This document shows positions 35,313 to 44,755 of a DNA stretch of 64,000 nucleotides, in pieces. How positions within the stretch are numbered: the stretch's first letter is position 1; each line of letters opens with the position of its first letter. The notes beneath the pieces are model-generated. The model was not told where the DNA came from and did no database searches. It worked only from the letters and a program-made list of their open reading frames with translations. The translations under genes and the position numbers were made by a program. Source of the stretch: Actinomycetospora sp. NBRC 106378 (GTDB taxonomy: Bacteria; Actinomycetota; Actinomycetes; Mycobacteriales; Pseudonocardiaceae); the NCBI RefSeq assembly GCF_030269685.1, contig NZ_BSTT01000001.1, positions 372,001 to 436,000 of the forward strand. The letters run 5' to 3'.

Positions 35313-35881
35313 CAGCGCTTCGAGTACTGAGGGGCCTTCCGGGCCTTCTTCAGGCCGTACTTCTTGCGCTCCGTGGCGCGCGCGTCACGGGTGAGGAAGC
35401 CGGACTTCTTCAGACCGGGACGGTCCTCCGGGTCGACGATGATCAGGGCCCGGGCGATCGCCAGGCGCAGCGCGCCGGCCTGGCCGGAGGTCCCGCCACC
35501 GTGCAACCGCGCGAAGATGTCGAACTGCTCCGTGCGCTCGGTGTCGACCAGCGGCTCACGGATGAGCTGCTGGTGAACCTTGTTCGGGAAGTACTCGTCG
35601 AACGCCTTGCCGTTCATCGTCAGCTTGCCGGTACCCGGCACCAGACGGATGCGGACCACGGCCTTCTTGCGGCGGCCGACGGTCTGGATCGGACGGTCGA
35701 GCGAGGCGAACACCGGGGCCGGAGCGTCGCCGAAGACCTCGGCCCCCAGCTCGTCGTCGCTCTCGGCGAAGTCGGCGGAGTCCAGGTCCGCGGCCTCGGC
35801 GAGCGACTGCCCGCCTTCGGGCGCCTCGGACGTGACCTCGTAGTCGGTCTCGTTCTCGACGTTGTCGTCGGGGGTGGTCAC
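35312..35881 (-). CDS. rpsI: 30S ribosomal protein S9 with acidic N-terminal extension
   Basis: The S9 core (about 62-189) starts [18 protein letters not shown], contains [19 protein letters not shown] and ends with the basic [17 protein letters not shown] that reaches the P-site tRNA. The first 60 residues are an Asp/Glu-rich extension absent from E. coli S9; shorter versions occur in other actinobacteria. The GTG start overlaps the rplM stop (GTGA). Confidence 0.98.
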   Translation of the reverse strand: MTTPDDNVENETDYEVTSEAPEGGQSLAEAADLDSADFAESDDELGAEVFGDAPAPVFASLDRPIQTVGRRKKAVVRIRLVPGTGKLTMNGKAFDEYFPNKVHQQLIREPLVDTERTEQFDIFARLHGGGTSGQAGALRLAIARALIIVDPEDRPGLKKSGFLTRDARATERKKYGLKKARKAPQYSKR

Positions 35882-36321
35882 TGGCTCACCTGTCGAATCT
35901 CGAACGGAACGGGCTGCTGGGCGGCGTGCGGGTGCTCGGGGCCCGCGTAGACCTTGAGCTTGGACGCCATGGCCCGGCCCAGACGGTTCTTGGGCAGCAT
36001 GCCCTTGATGGCCTTCTCGACCAGGCGGTCCGGGAAGCGCTCGAGCTCCTCGCCCACGGTGCGCTTCTTCAGCCCGCCCGGGTAGCCGCTGTGGTGGTAC
36101 ACGAAGCGGTCGTCCCGCTTGTTCCCGGTCAGGGCCACCTTCTCCGCGTTCACGATCACCACGAAGTCACCGGTGTCGACGTGCGGGGCGTAGGTCGGCT
36201 TGTGCTTGCCCCGCAGGAGCTGGGCGGTCTGGCTGGCCAGCCGGCCGAGCACGACGTCGGAGGCGTCGATGACGTGCCAGGCGCGATCGATGTCGCCGGG
36301 CTTCGGACTGAACGTGCGCAC
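35878..36321 (-). CDS. rplM: 50S ribosomal protein L13
   Basis: This is the 147-residue L13. It has [16 protein letters not shown] near the N terminus, then [19 protein letters not shown] and [12 protein letters not shown]. The GTG start at 36321 has GAGGTAG upstream and gives the family's usual [13 protein letters not shown]. It is first of the rplM-rpsI-glmM unit. The 168 bases upstream, before esxT, should hold the promoter. Confidence 0.98.
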   Translation of the reverse strand: MRTFSPKPGDIDRAWHVIDASDVVLGRLASQTAQLLRGKHKPTYAPHVDTGDFVVIVNAEKVALTGNKRDDRFVYHHSGYPGGLKKRTVGEELERFPDRLVEKAIKGMLPKNRLGRAMASKLKVYAGPEHPHAAQQPVPFEIRQVSQ

Positions 36322-36489
36322 GGAAGCTACCTCGTCACGGTCATACTGGGTCGGTACGTCAGGTGGTGACACTCGCGGCGGTCGTCCCGAAGGGAATCCA
36401 CACGCTGCATCACCTTCGCGGCAGACGTTCACCGCGCAACGACTGTTCAGAGTACGCGGCTGCCCGCAGCGGCCCGGCACCCACCCCCG

Positions 36490-36774
36490 TCAGTACCGGG
36501 CGGCGTTGCGTTGCTCCACCGCGCGGTAGGTCTGCTCGGCCTGTCCGAGCCGTCCCCCGATCAGGCCGAGGACCTGCGCGAGGTCGGCCCAGGCGGTGTC
36601 GATCTCCCGCTGCCGGGCCCGGTACTGCTCGGCGGCCGCACCGGTCCAGCTCGCGACCAGCGGCGCGAGACGCCGCTCGAGGTCGTCGAGCTGCCCCCGG
36701 ATGCGGGTCGCGGAGGCGGTCACGTTCTGCTGGGCGGCGGAGAGCTCGCCGAAGGTCACCCGGATCTCGTCCAC
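36490..36774 (-). CDS. esxT: WXG100 family ESX-4 protein EsxT
   Basis: This is a 94-residue helical hairpin with the WTG turn at 43-45 (LVASWTGAAAEQYRARQ). This is the WXG100 fold, secreted as a heterodimer by type VII systems. It resembles EsxT in the placement and composition of helix 2. The GTG start is preceded by GGGGGC. It follows the partner gene by 12 bases, the standard esxU-esxT order, and precedes rplM. Confidence 0.88.
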   Translation of the reverse strand: MDEIRVTFGELSAAQQNVTASATRIRGQLDDLERRLAPLVASWTGAAAEQYRARQREIDTAWADLAQVLGLIGGRLGQAEQTYRAVEQRNAARY

Positions 36775-36786
36775 GTCCGTGCCCCC

Positions 36787-37098
36787 TCAGTCCAGCGCCC
36801 GGCCGATGCGCGAGGTCGAGGTCGCGACCTCGTCCTCGGCGGCCCGGTAGCCGACGGCGGAGGCCTGCACGGACTCCGCGATGGCGCCGAGGGCGGCGTT
36901 GATCCGGTTCGCGTCGTCGTTCCAGCGCGCCATCAGCGTGGTGAAGGCGGTCGACGCGTCGCCCCGCCAGCTCGCCTCCAGGGGCACCAGCTGCCCGCGC
37001 AGCTGCGCGAGCTGGGCGGTGATCTGGTCCCGCACCTCGAGGACGTGCTGCCCCGCCCCCTGCATCACCTGCGTCTCGGTCCCGAACTGCCCCGCCAT
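36787..37098 (-). CDS. esxU: WXG100 family ESX-4 protein EsxU
   Basis: This 103-residue helical hairpin has the WRG turn at about 44-46 (LEASWRGDASTAF) and an AEDEVATS tail similar to the YxxxD/E export region. It is the partner of the adjacent EsxT-like protein. The ATG at 37098 has GGAGGAG 5 bases upstream. It lies downstream of eccC and the ATPase-fold protein on the same strand. Confidence 0.87.
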   Translation of the reverse strand: MAGQFGTETQVMQGAGQHVLEVRDQITAQLAQLRGQLVPLEASWRGDASTAFTTLMARWNDDANRINAALGAIAESVQASAVGYRAAEDEVATSTSRIGRALD

Positions 37099-37192
37099 CC
37101 GAACTCCTCCCGCCGACCTGCTGCCTGCCGACGACGGTGTCATCCCGACGGCGGCCGCGGGGGCGGTTTCGCATAAGTCGTGCCGGCCGCGC

Positions 37193-39028
37193 TCACGGCG
37201 GGCTGCGCAGCGTCCCCACGACCCGTTCGCACGCCGCGAGCACGGCGTCGCGCGAGGTCTCGTCGTGCCGACAGCCCACCGAGAGCTGGGTGGGGCCGAG
37301 GAAGAGCACGACCCAGTCCACCGTCGTCCCGGGCACCGGCACCTGCCGGTAGGTCGCCGCCTCGCGCCCGGCGAACGTCGTCTCGGGCTGCAGGTCGGAC
37401 ACCCCTCCCCCGGCCGCCCGCGCCGCCTCGAAGCCCGCGAGCAGTTGCGCGCGGGCGCCCGCCGCGTCCGGGGAGGCGAGCGCGCTCTCCTGCACCGCGA
37501 TCAGGTTCGGCCCCGTCGGCTGACCGACCGGCCGGATGCGGCTGCGGCGGAACTCGGCGTCGGAACCGTCGGTGGTCCACCCCGCCGGGAGCTCGTAGGC
37601 GTGCGCGAACACCGACACCACGGTCGGGGACGTCGCCCCGGCGGTGGGTCCGTCACCGCCGCGCAGCCCGGCCACCACCAGGATCACGACGACGACCGCC
37701 ACGGTGGCCACGGCCACCAGGCCCGCCCGCCGCCGGGCGCTCCAGCTCGCCGGACCGCCCTCGGGGGTCTCGACGCGGGCCGGGAGCCGGCCCGCGGGCA
37801 CGAGCTCGTGGGCGATCCGCACGGTGGGGCCGTCGGGATCGAGCCGGGGGGTCGGCGGGGGCGCCGGCGGGGCGGGCGCTGCGACCGCCACCGCCCGCAC
37901 CGGGGGAGGCGGTGCCGCGACGGGCGCCGGCCAGTCCGGGAGCAGCGCCGGCCGGGCGGGGGCCGGGGCGGCGACGGCCGGGGCGGATGCGGCGGCCAGC
38001 AGCGCACCGCGCGCGACCACGGTGCGCGGGTCGGCGGGGACGACCGGCGGCACGCCGAGCTCACGGTGGACCAGGGTCGCCAGCAGGGGCGTGCGCGCGA
38101 GCCCGCCGACGAGGCGGACGTCCGCGAGCCGGGACGCCGGCACGCCGGCCTCGTCGAGCACGCCGGCGAGCAGGGCGACGAGGCCCGCGCACGGCTCCCG
38201 GAGGAGATCCTCCAGCTCGGTGCGCGAGCACCAGGCCGTGCCCGCCGCGCCCGGCAGCGGGACGTCGGCCTGCTCGGACCCGGAGAGCCGTTCCCGGGCG
38301 TCGCGCACGTCCTCGACGAGCACCTGGCGGTGCCGCCGGTCGGGCAGGGACGCCCCGTCGACCACCGCGCGCACCCGCGTCACGTCCGGGGTGGCGTCGG
38401 TGAGGCCCGCGAGCACGTGGGCGAGGACCAGCTCGTCGGCGTCGTCCCCGCCGAACCGGTCGGCGGCGCGGTGGGCGAGCAGCGCGCCGGCCGGGTCCAC
38501 GACGGCGGCGACCGCCCCGCGGGCGCCGACGTCGAGCAGGGCGGTGGGTCCTCCGCGGCCGGTGGGGCGCATCCACCGGGCGTGCGCGGCCGCCGCGACG
38601 GGCTCGGCCACCAGGGACAGCTCGGCGGCGAGCCCCGCGCCCGCGCGGCGCAGCACCTCGCGGCGGCGGGCACCCCACGACGGCGGGTGGGTGAGCACGA
38701 GGAGGTCGGGCCGCTCCCCGCGCAGGGCCGACCGGGCCCGGTCGACGGCGGCCGCGAGCACGGCCCCGAGCGCCTCCACGACGCCGACGGTGCGCGTGCC
38801 GAGCAGCAGGGTGTCGGCGTCGATCCACCGGCGGGGCCGGGGCTCCAGCCGGGTCGGGTCGGCGGCCGCCCGCGCACGGGCGGCCCCGCCGGTGACCAGC
38901 GCGGCGTCGTCCGGGGCGAAGACCGCTGCGAGGTCCGGCTCGAGCTCCACGGCGTCGGCGCCGCCGCCCGGGTCGACGACGGTCACGACCGTGGTGTCAC
39001 CGAGGTCGACGGCCACCCGCCGGCTCAC
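37193..39028 (-). CDS. Type VII secretion-associated membrane protein (Rv3446c/TIGR03931-like), actin/Hsp70-type ATPase fold
   Basis: The N-terminal 380 residues of this 611-residue protein follow the Hsp70/actin ATPase pattern: RVAVDLGDTTVVTVVD phosphate 1 loop, AEPVAAAAHARW, ALLDVGARGAVAAVVD phosphate 2, and VRLVGGLARTPLL. A Pro/Ala-rich linker follows, then a single transmembrane helix (about 445-465, VAVATVAVVVVILVVAG). The external C-terminal domain has YELPAGWTT and LFLGPTQLSVGCRHDE. This equals the Rv3446c position in mycobacterial ESX-4. Its role is unknown; it may recruit or energise secretion at the membrane. The GTG start overlaps the eccC stop (GTGA). Confidence 0.85.
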   Translation of the reverse strand: MSRRVAVDLGDTTVVTVVDPGGGADAVELEPDLAAVFAPDDAALVTGGAARARAAADPTRLEPRPRRWIDADTLLLGTRTVGVVEALGAVLAAAVDRARSALRGERPDLLVLTHPPSWGARRREVLRRAGAGLAAELSLVAEPVAAAAHARWMRPTGRGGPTALLDVGARGAVAAVVDPAGALLAHRAADRFGGDDADELVLAHVLAGLTDATPDVTRVRAVVDGASLPDRRHRQVLVEDVRDARERLSGSEQADVPLPGAAGTAWCSRTELEDLLREPCAGLVALLAGVLDEAGVPASRLADVRLVGGLARTPLLATLVHRELGVPPVVPADPRTVVARGALLAAASAPAVAAPAPARPALLPDWPAPVAAPPPPVRAVAVAAPAPPAPPPTPRLDPDGPTVRIAHELVPAGRLPARVETPEGGPASWSARRRAGLVAVATVAVVVVILVVAGLRGGDGPTAGATSPTVVSVFAHAYELPAGWTTDGSDAEFRRSRIRPVGQPTGPNLIAVQESALASPDAAGARAQLLAGFEAARAAGGGVSDLQPETTFAGREAATYRQVPVPGTTVDWVVLFLGPTQLSVGCRHDETSRDAVLAACERVVGTLRSPP

Positions 39029-42000
39029 GCGCCCCCACCCCCGCCGTCGGGAACCGCGGGAACCGGCCGGACCGGTGTCTCCGGGTCGCGCCAGGCGAGC
39101 TGGACGAGGGTCTCGCCGCGCCGGGTCACCAGGACCGCGCGTCCCGGCGGCCGCGGGCCCGGGCGGGCGGTGCCGACCAGCGGGCCCTCGTCGCGGCTCC
39201 CGTGGCCCACGAGGCCCGGGGTGGCGAGCTCGCGCAGCCGGGCGAGCACCGGCTCGAACATCGCGCGGGACGTGCCGCCGACGCGCCGCGCCACGACCAC
39301 GTGCAGGCCGACGTCCTTCGCCTGGGGGAGCAGGTCGAGCAGTGCGGTGAGCGGGTTGCCGGTCGCGGTGGCCACCAGGTCGTAGTCGTCGACGAGCAGG
39401 AACACCTCGGGACCGGTCCACCAGGAGCGGGTGCGCAGCTGCTCGGGGGTGACGTCGGGGCCGGGGAGCCGGCGCCGCAGCGACGCGACGAGGTCGGTCA
39501 TCGCCTCGGTCAGGGCGTCCGCGGTCGAGGTGTAGCTGATGAGGTGCTCGGAGTCGACGGCGCCGAGCAGCCCGCGGCGGTGGTCGACGATCATCAGCCG
39601 GGCCTGGGCCGGCGTGTACCGCGTGACGACGTGGTGGGCGAGCAGCCGCAGGAACGACGTCTTGCCCGACTCGCCGTCGGCGTAGACCAGCAGGTGCGGG
39701 TCCGCCGCGACGTCGAGCAGCACGGGCGCGAGCCGGTCCTCGTCGACCCCGATCGGCAGCAGGTGGCGCTCGCCCTCCCCCGGGCCCGGGAGCGCGGCGA
39801 CGTCGACCCGCTCGGGCAGCAGCTCGACCGGCGCCAGCCCCGCTCCCGGCCACGCGGCGGCGACGGCGGGCACGAGGTCGGGCTCGGGCAGCGCGACGAG
39901 GACGTGGCTGCGGTCGGGGGCGATGCCGTGGCCCGGCCGTCCGGTCGGCACCGCGGCCGCCACCCGCCGGTCGACCTCGGACTCGCCGGGGTCGCCGAGC
40001 CGCAGCTCGATCCGGGTCCCGAGCAGGTCCTTCAGCGCCGGGCGGAGGTCGGCCCAGCGCCCGACGCCGATCGCGACGTGCACGCCGTAGGACAGGCCCG
40101 TCGTCGCGAGGGTGATCACGGTCGACTCGAGACCCTCGTGGTCGGCGCGGAACGCGTGCCAGCCGTCGACGACGAGCACGAGGTCGCCGAACGGGTCGGG
40201 CAGGTCCTCACCACGGCGCCGCCGCTCCCGCAGGTCGGCCACCGAGTCGATGCCCCGCTCCCGGAACCAGCGCTCGCGGGCCGTGGCCACCGCGGCGACC
40301 TCGGCGACGACCCGGCGGACCAGGTCGGTGTCACCGTGCCCGGCGACCGTCCCGACGTGCGGGAGCCCGGCGAGCCCGGCGAGCGTCCCGCCGCCGAGGT
40401 CGACGACGTGGAAGCCGAGTTCGTCGGGGGTGTGGGTCAGCGCCGCCGAGCAGACGAGCGTCCGCAGCAGCGTCGAGGTGCCGGCCCGCGGTCCGCCCGC
40501 CACGCCGACGTGGCCCGCGGCGCCCGACAGGTCGGCCCAGAGCACCTCCCGGCGCTGTTCGTAGGGCCGGTCGACGAGGCCGAGCGGCAGACGCAGCGTG
40601 CCGTTGGCCGGGAAGCCGGGGGCCCGGCGGCCGCGGTCGGTGTCCTGCAGCGGCGGGAGGAGCGTGGTCAGCCCGACCGGCCCGGCGAGCGGCGGCAGCC
40701 AGACCTCGTGGGCGGGCGGGCCCGCGTCGCGCAGCCGGTCGACGACGGTGTCCAGCACGCTCGGGGCGGCGTCGTCGGGCTCGTGGTCGGGCGCGGCCGG
40801 GACGACGACGGGGCCGCCCGGCGGGTCGACCCAGCCGCCGTGGAAGGGCCGGGGCACGGCCCGCCGTCGGGACCCGGCGGGAGCGGTCCGCCGGCGGGCC
40901 CCGCCCGGGCGCCGGACCGGCCCGGAGACGTAGCCCGCGGTGAACCGCACCATCGTCGAGGTGTCCGAGCGCAGGTAACCGGTGCCGGGCACGGCGGGCA
41001 GCGACGCCGCGTCCGGGACCCCGAGCACGGCGCGCGAGTCCGCGGCGGAGAAGGTCCGCAGCCCGATCCGGTAGGACAGGTGGGACTCGAGACCACGCAG
41101 CCGGCCCTCGTCGACGCGCTGCGAGGCGAGCAGCAGGTGGATCTGCAGGGAGCGGCCGAGCCGGCCGATCGCGGTGAACAGGTCGGCCAGGTCGGGCTTC
41201 TGGTGCAGCAGCTCGGAGAACTCGTCGACCACCACGAAGAGGGCGGGCAGCGGCGTCAGGTCGGCGCCGCGCTCCCGCGCCCGCTCGTAGTCGGCGACGC
41301 TCGCGAGGTTGCCCGCCGCGCGCAGCAGTTCCTGACGGCGGGTCATCTCCCCCGCGAGGGCGTCCTGCATGCGGTCGACGAGCGCGAGGTCGTCGGCGAG
41401 GTTGGTGATGACGGCGGCGACGTGCGGCGCGTCCGCCAGCCCGGCGAACGTCGCGCCACCCTTGAAGTCGACCAGGACGAGGTTCAGTGCGGCCGAGGAG
41501 TGGGTCGTGATGAGGCCGAGGACGAGGGTGCGCAGCAGCTCGGACTTGCCGGACCCGGTCGCGCCCACGCACAGCCCGTGCGGCCCCATCCCCTCCTGGG
41601 CGGCCTCCTTGAGGTCGAGCTCGACCGGCTCGCCGTCCTCCCCGAGCCCGAACGGCACGCGGAGGCGCTCGCGCGGGGCGCGGGGCCGCCAGGCGGCGCC
41701 GACGTCGAAGGTGTCCGGGGTGCCGGGCACGCCGAGCAGGTCGAGCAGACCCGGCGTCGTCGGCCCGGGGCCCTCGGGGGCGGAGGCCGGCGTGCGGCAG
41801 GGCGCGAGGCGGCGGGCGAGGGCCTCCGCCTCCGGCTCGCGCAGCACGTCGGGCCGGCCGAACCACTCCACCCCGACGTCGGTGGCCGCGCCGATCCGGT
41901 CCGTGTCCGGCCGCTCCGGGTCGGGCGCGACGACGAGCCGCAGGCCCCGGCGGGCCACCAGGGCGTCGAGCCGCCCGGAAAGGTCGACCAGGGTGAGGCC

Positions 42001-43029
42001 CACGAGGCCCTCGTCGGCGGGGTCGTCCCCGGCGGCGGGGTCGTCGGCGACGACGCCGCCGTCGCAGACCACCACGACGTGCGGCGCGGCCGGTGCGGCG
42101 CCGCGGCTGAAGCGGGCCCGGTCGGCGAGCTCGGGGGCGAGCCACGTCCGGACGGTGGCGAGCGAGGAGGCGATCATCCGCACCGGCCCGGCCCCGTCGT
42201 GCAGCCGCGGATGCGCGACGTGCGGCAGCCACTTGACCCACTCCCAGTCGCCGCGGGTGCGCCCGCCGGTCACGACGGCGAGCCGCAGGTCGTCCGGGGA
42301 GTGCAACGTGACCAGCTGCGCGACGAGGGCCCGCGCGAGCGCGAGGCGGCGCTCCCGGCCGACGGGGCTCGCGTCGGGGCCGGTGACCGCGACGGCGGCG
42401 AAGGCGCGCAGCGACACCGCGGTCGGGAGCGACTCGACCACCGAATGGGCCCGCACGAAGCGTCGCAGGGCCGCCGTCGTCACCGGCTCCAGGTCGGCGA
42501 CCGGCCCGGTCTGCGGCGGGACGAGCGCCGTGGCCAGGCGCTGCGCGCCGCGCCCCACACGCACGTGCGCGAAGTCCGGGTCGCCGGGGCGGCGTTCCCA
42601 GGTGCGGGGGCCGCGGGCCAGCGTGACCAGCGCGCCCGGGTCGGGGTGCGTCCACTCCAGGCTCGCCCGCTGGTCGGTGGCCACCGCGCGTGTCCGGCGC
42701 CGGACCTGGGCGAGGTAGCGCAGGTAGTCCGCACGCTCGGCGTCGGCCTCGGCCCGCCGTTGCGCGCCCCCGCGGGAGAAACCGCCCGCGACCATCCCGA
42801 GCGTCGACAGCGCGATCATGCCGCCGAACAGCCACGACGTCGGGTTGTCGATCCCGAGCACCACGACGAAGCCCACCGAGGCGAGCACCATGACCACCGG
42901 CAGCAGTCGCGGCAGCAGGCCGGTGGGCGCGAGGCGCGGTTCCTCGGGCGGCGCCTCGAGCGCGAGCTCGCCGCCGGGCATGGCGGGCGCGGCCTCGCGC
43001 GGCCCGCGCCGGACGACCTGCGTGCCCAC
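39025..43029 (-). CDS. eccC4: Type VII secretion motor ATPase EccC (ESX-4)
   Basis: This 1334-residue FtsK/SpoIIIE motor has two membrane helices at about 40-60 and 65-83. ATPase 1 has an intact Walker A GATGSGKS (489-496) and Walker B FVVVDEF. ATPase 2 has a degenerate loop GGPRAGTS (845-852) lacking Lys. ATPase 3 has ADGESGKTS (1117-1125). EccC recognises and drives export of WXG100 substrates. The GTG start is preceded by a purine-rich GGGGAGGGG. It is divergent from eccD and heads the minus-strand arm of the locus. Confidence 0.96.
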   Translation of the reverse strand: MGTQVVRRGPREAAPAMPGGELALEAPPEEPRLAPTGLLPRLLPVVMVLASVGFVVVLGIDNPTSWLFGGMIALSTLGMVAGGFSRGGAQRRAEADAERADYLRYLAQVRRRTRAVATDQRASLEWTHPDPGALVTLARGPRTWERRPGDPDFAHVRVGRGAQRLATALVPPQTGPVADLEPVTTAALRRFVRAHSVVESLPTAVSLRAFAAVAVTGPDASPVGRERRLALARALVAQLVTLHSPDDLRLAVVTGGRTRGDWEWVKWLPHVAHPRLHDGAGPVRMIASSLATVRTWLAPELADRARFSRGAAPAAPHVVVVCDGGVVADDPAAGDDPADEGLVGLTLVDLSGRLDALVARRGLRLVVAPDPERPDTDRIGAATDVGVEWFGRPDVLREPEAEALARRLAPCRTPASAPEGPGPTTPGLLDLLGVPGTPDTFDVGAAWRPRAPRERLRVPFGLGEDGEPVELDLKEAAQEGMGPHGLCVGATGSGKSELLRTLVLGLITTHSSAALNLVLVDFKGGATFAGLADAPHVAAVITNLADDLALVDRMQDALAGEMTRRQELLRAAGNLASVADYERARERGADLTPLPALFVVVDEFSELLHQKPDLADLFTAIGRLGRSLQIHLLLASQRVDEGRLRGLESHLSYRIGLRTFSAADSRAVLGVPDAASLPAVPGTGYLRSDTSTMVRFTAGYVSGPVRRPGGARRRTAPAGSRRRAVPRPFHGGWVDPPGGPVVVPAAPDHEPDDAAPSVLDTVVDRLRDAGPPAHEVWLPPLAGPVGLTTLLPPLQDTDRGRRAPGFPANGTLRLPLGLVDRPYEQRREVLWADLSGAAGHVGVAGGPRAGTSTLLRTLVCSAALTHTPDELGFHVVDLGGGTLAGLAGLPHVGTVAGHGDTDLVRRVVAEVAAVATARERWFRERGIDSVADLRERRRRGEDLPDPFGDLVLVVDGWHAFRADHEGLESTVITLATTGLSYGVHVAIGVGRWADLRPALKDLLGTRIELRLGDPGESEVDRRVAAAVPTGRPGHGIAPDRSHVLVALPEPDLVPAVAAAWPGAGLAPVELLPERVDVAALPGPGEGERHLLPIGVDEDRLAPVLLDVAADPHLLVYADGESGKTSFLRLLAHHVVTRYTPAQARLMIVDHRRGLLGAVDSEHLISYTSTADALTEAMTDLVASLRRRLPGPDVTPEQLRTRSWWTGPEVFLLVDDYDLVATATGNPLTALLDLLPQAKDVGLHVVVARRVGGTSRAMFEPVLARLRELATPGLVGHGSRDEGPLVGTARPGPRPPGRAVLVTRRGETLVQLAWRDPETPVRPVPAVPDGGGGGA

Positions 43030-43156
43030 GCCCCTCCCCTCCGCGGCCGGCCCGTGCGGATCTCCGTGTTCGCCCCACCGCGGGTCGGTGCGCTGGCCAT
43101 ACTAGGGAGCCGATCATCCGATCGGGGCCGGAACGACGCAGCGGGGACGAACGGGG
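43030..43156. promoter_or_regulatory. Divergent promoter region between eccC and eccD
   Basis: A 127-base spacer separates the two arms of the ESX-4 locus. It contains TAGTAT on the minus strand (43099-43104), a plausible -10 for eccC. The overlapping CATACT could serve eccD. The palindromic CCGATCATCCGATCGG next to it may bind a regulator. No clear -35 is seen. Confidence 0.45.
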
Positions 43157-44755
43157 GTGGCCCGGGTGAGCACCGGCAACGGCCGGACGACGGCACCCGT
43201 CCGGCGGGAGGAGGCGCCCGTCCCGGCCCTGCCCGAACCCCCCGCCACGGTCACCCGGGTGTCGGTGCTCGCCCCCACCACGCGCGCCGACCTGGCGCTG
43301 CCGGGCGACGTCCCGGTCGGCGAACTGCTGCCGGTGCTGGTCGAGCTGACCGACGCCGACGTCGTCCGGCCCGCCCCGACCACCTGGAGCCACCCGCCCG
43401 TCCGCAGCGCCGACCGGGCGGGCGCCACCGGCTGGACGCTGGCGCCGCTGGGTCGTGCCCCGGCCGACCCCCGCCTCACCCTCGACGAGCTCGAGGTCCT
43501 CGACGGCGACCAGCTCGTCCTGCGCCGCCGCGAGGACGCCGCCCCGGCCCCGCTCTACGACGACGTCGTCGACGCCCTCGCCGAGTCCCGCAGCGGCGGT
43601 CGGGTCTGGGACGCCGGGTGGGCGCACCGCTTCGGCCTGCTCGGCGGCGTGGTCGCGGGGGCGACGCTGCTCGGGGCCCTGCTCGCCGCCGGACGCGGGC
43701 CGGGCACGGCGTCCGGTGCGGTCACCGCCGTGGCGGCGGCGCTGGTCGCCCTCGCCGGGATCGCGCTGGCCGTGACGGCGCCACGCGCGGCCCGGCGCCC
43801 GGGTCCGGCGGCCGTGCTCGTCGGCCTTGCGAGCGCCGCCGCGGCGGTCTGCGGCCTCGCTCTCGTCCCCGGTCCCGACGGGGCCCCGCTCACGTCGGGG
43901 CTCGGCGGCGCCCACCTGCTCGTCGCGTCGGCGCTCGCCCTGGTCGCGGCCGGCACCGTCCTGCTCGCCGCGTCGCGCCTCGACCGGGTCGCGCTCGCGG
44001 TCGGCACCGGGTTCGCGACGGCGGCCGTGCTCGGCACCGTGACCGGCGCCGTCACCACGGTCGCGGGCGCGGTCACGGCGGCGCGCGGCGCGGGCCCGGT
44101 CGAGCCCGCCGCGGTCGCGGCCGGCGCCGGCGCGCTGGCCCTGGTCGTGCTGTCGCTGCTCCCCCGGCTGGCCGTCCTGCTCGCGCGGCTGCCGCTGCCC
44201 GAGGTCCCGCTGTCCACCAGGGACGGCGACGGCGGCGCGGGGAGCGGTGCCCCCGACGACCCCCCGGGCGACGCGGCGGCGCTGGATCGGCGGGCGGAGC
44301 GGGCCCACGCCCTGCTCACCGGGCTCGCGGCGGGCACGGTGGCGGTCCTGGTCGTGGCCGTGGCGGTCCTCGGCCTCGCGCCGGCACCCGGCTGGCGCGG
44401 CACCGTCGGCGCCGTGCTCGGGGCACTGCTCGTCGTGCTCGCCGCGCTCCGTTCGCGCAGCTACGCCCACGCCGCGCCCGCCGCGGTCCTGCTCTCCGGG
44501 GCGATCGTCGCGGCCGGCGGGATCGGCGTCGGCGCCGTGGCCGCCGCCCCGCCCGGCGCCGGTCGCCTCGGGATCGGCCTCGCGGCGGCGGTGCTCGGCG
44601 CGGCGGTGGTGCTCCTCGGCGCGGTCGGCCCGCGGCGACGGGCCTCCCCCGGTGTCCGGCGCGCGGTGGACCTCGCCGAGGGCGTCGCGATCGCCGCGGT
44701 CGTCCCGTTGGCCTGCGCCGTCGCCGACCTGTTCGCCGTGGTGCGGCTGCTGTGA
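43157..44755 (+). CDS. eccD4: Type VII secretion integral membrane protein EccD (ESX-4)
   Basis: The 532-residue protein starts with a cytosolic ubiquitin-like domain (about 30-120: VTRVSVLAPTTRADLALPGDVPVGELLP and LTLDELEVLDGDQLVLR). About eleven transmembrane helices follow from residue 158, with a cytosolic loop near 350-380. EccD forms the membrane channel of ESX complexes. GTG starts at 43157 and 43166 are both possible. The stop overlaps the mycP start (GTGA). Confidence 0.92.
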   Translation: MARVSTGNGRTTAPVRREEAPVPALPEPPATVTRVSVLAPTTRADLALPGDVPVGELLPVLVELTDADVVRPAPTTWSHPPVRSADRAGATGWTLAPLGRAPADPRLTLDELEVLDGDQLVLRRREDAAPAPLYDDVVDALAESRSGGRVWDAGWAHRFGLLGGVVAGATLLGALLAAGRGPGTASGAVTAVAAALVALAGIALAVTAPRAARRPGPAAVLVGLASAAAAVCGLALVPGPDGAPLTSGLGGAHLLVASALALVAAGTVLLAASRLDRVALAVGTGFATAAVLGTVTGAVTTVAGAVTAARGAGPVEPAAVAAGAGALALVVLSLLPRLAVLLARLPLPEVPLSTRDGDGGAGSGAPDDPPGDAAALDRRAERAHALLTGLAAGTVAVLVVAVAVLGLAPAPGWRGTVGAVLGALLVVLAALRSRSYAHAAPAAVLLSGAIVAAGGIGVGAVAAAPPGAGRLGIGLAAAVLGAAVVLLGAVGPRRRASPGVRRAVDLAEGVAIAAVVPLACAVADLFAVVRLL

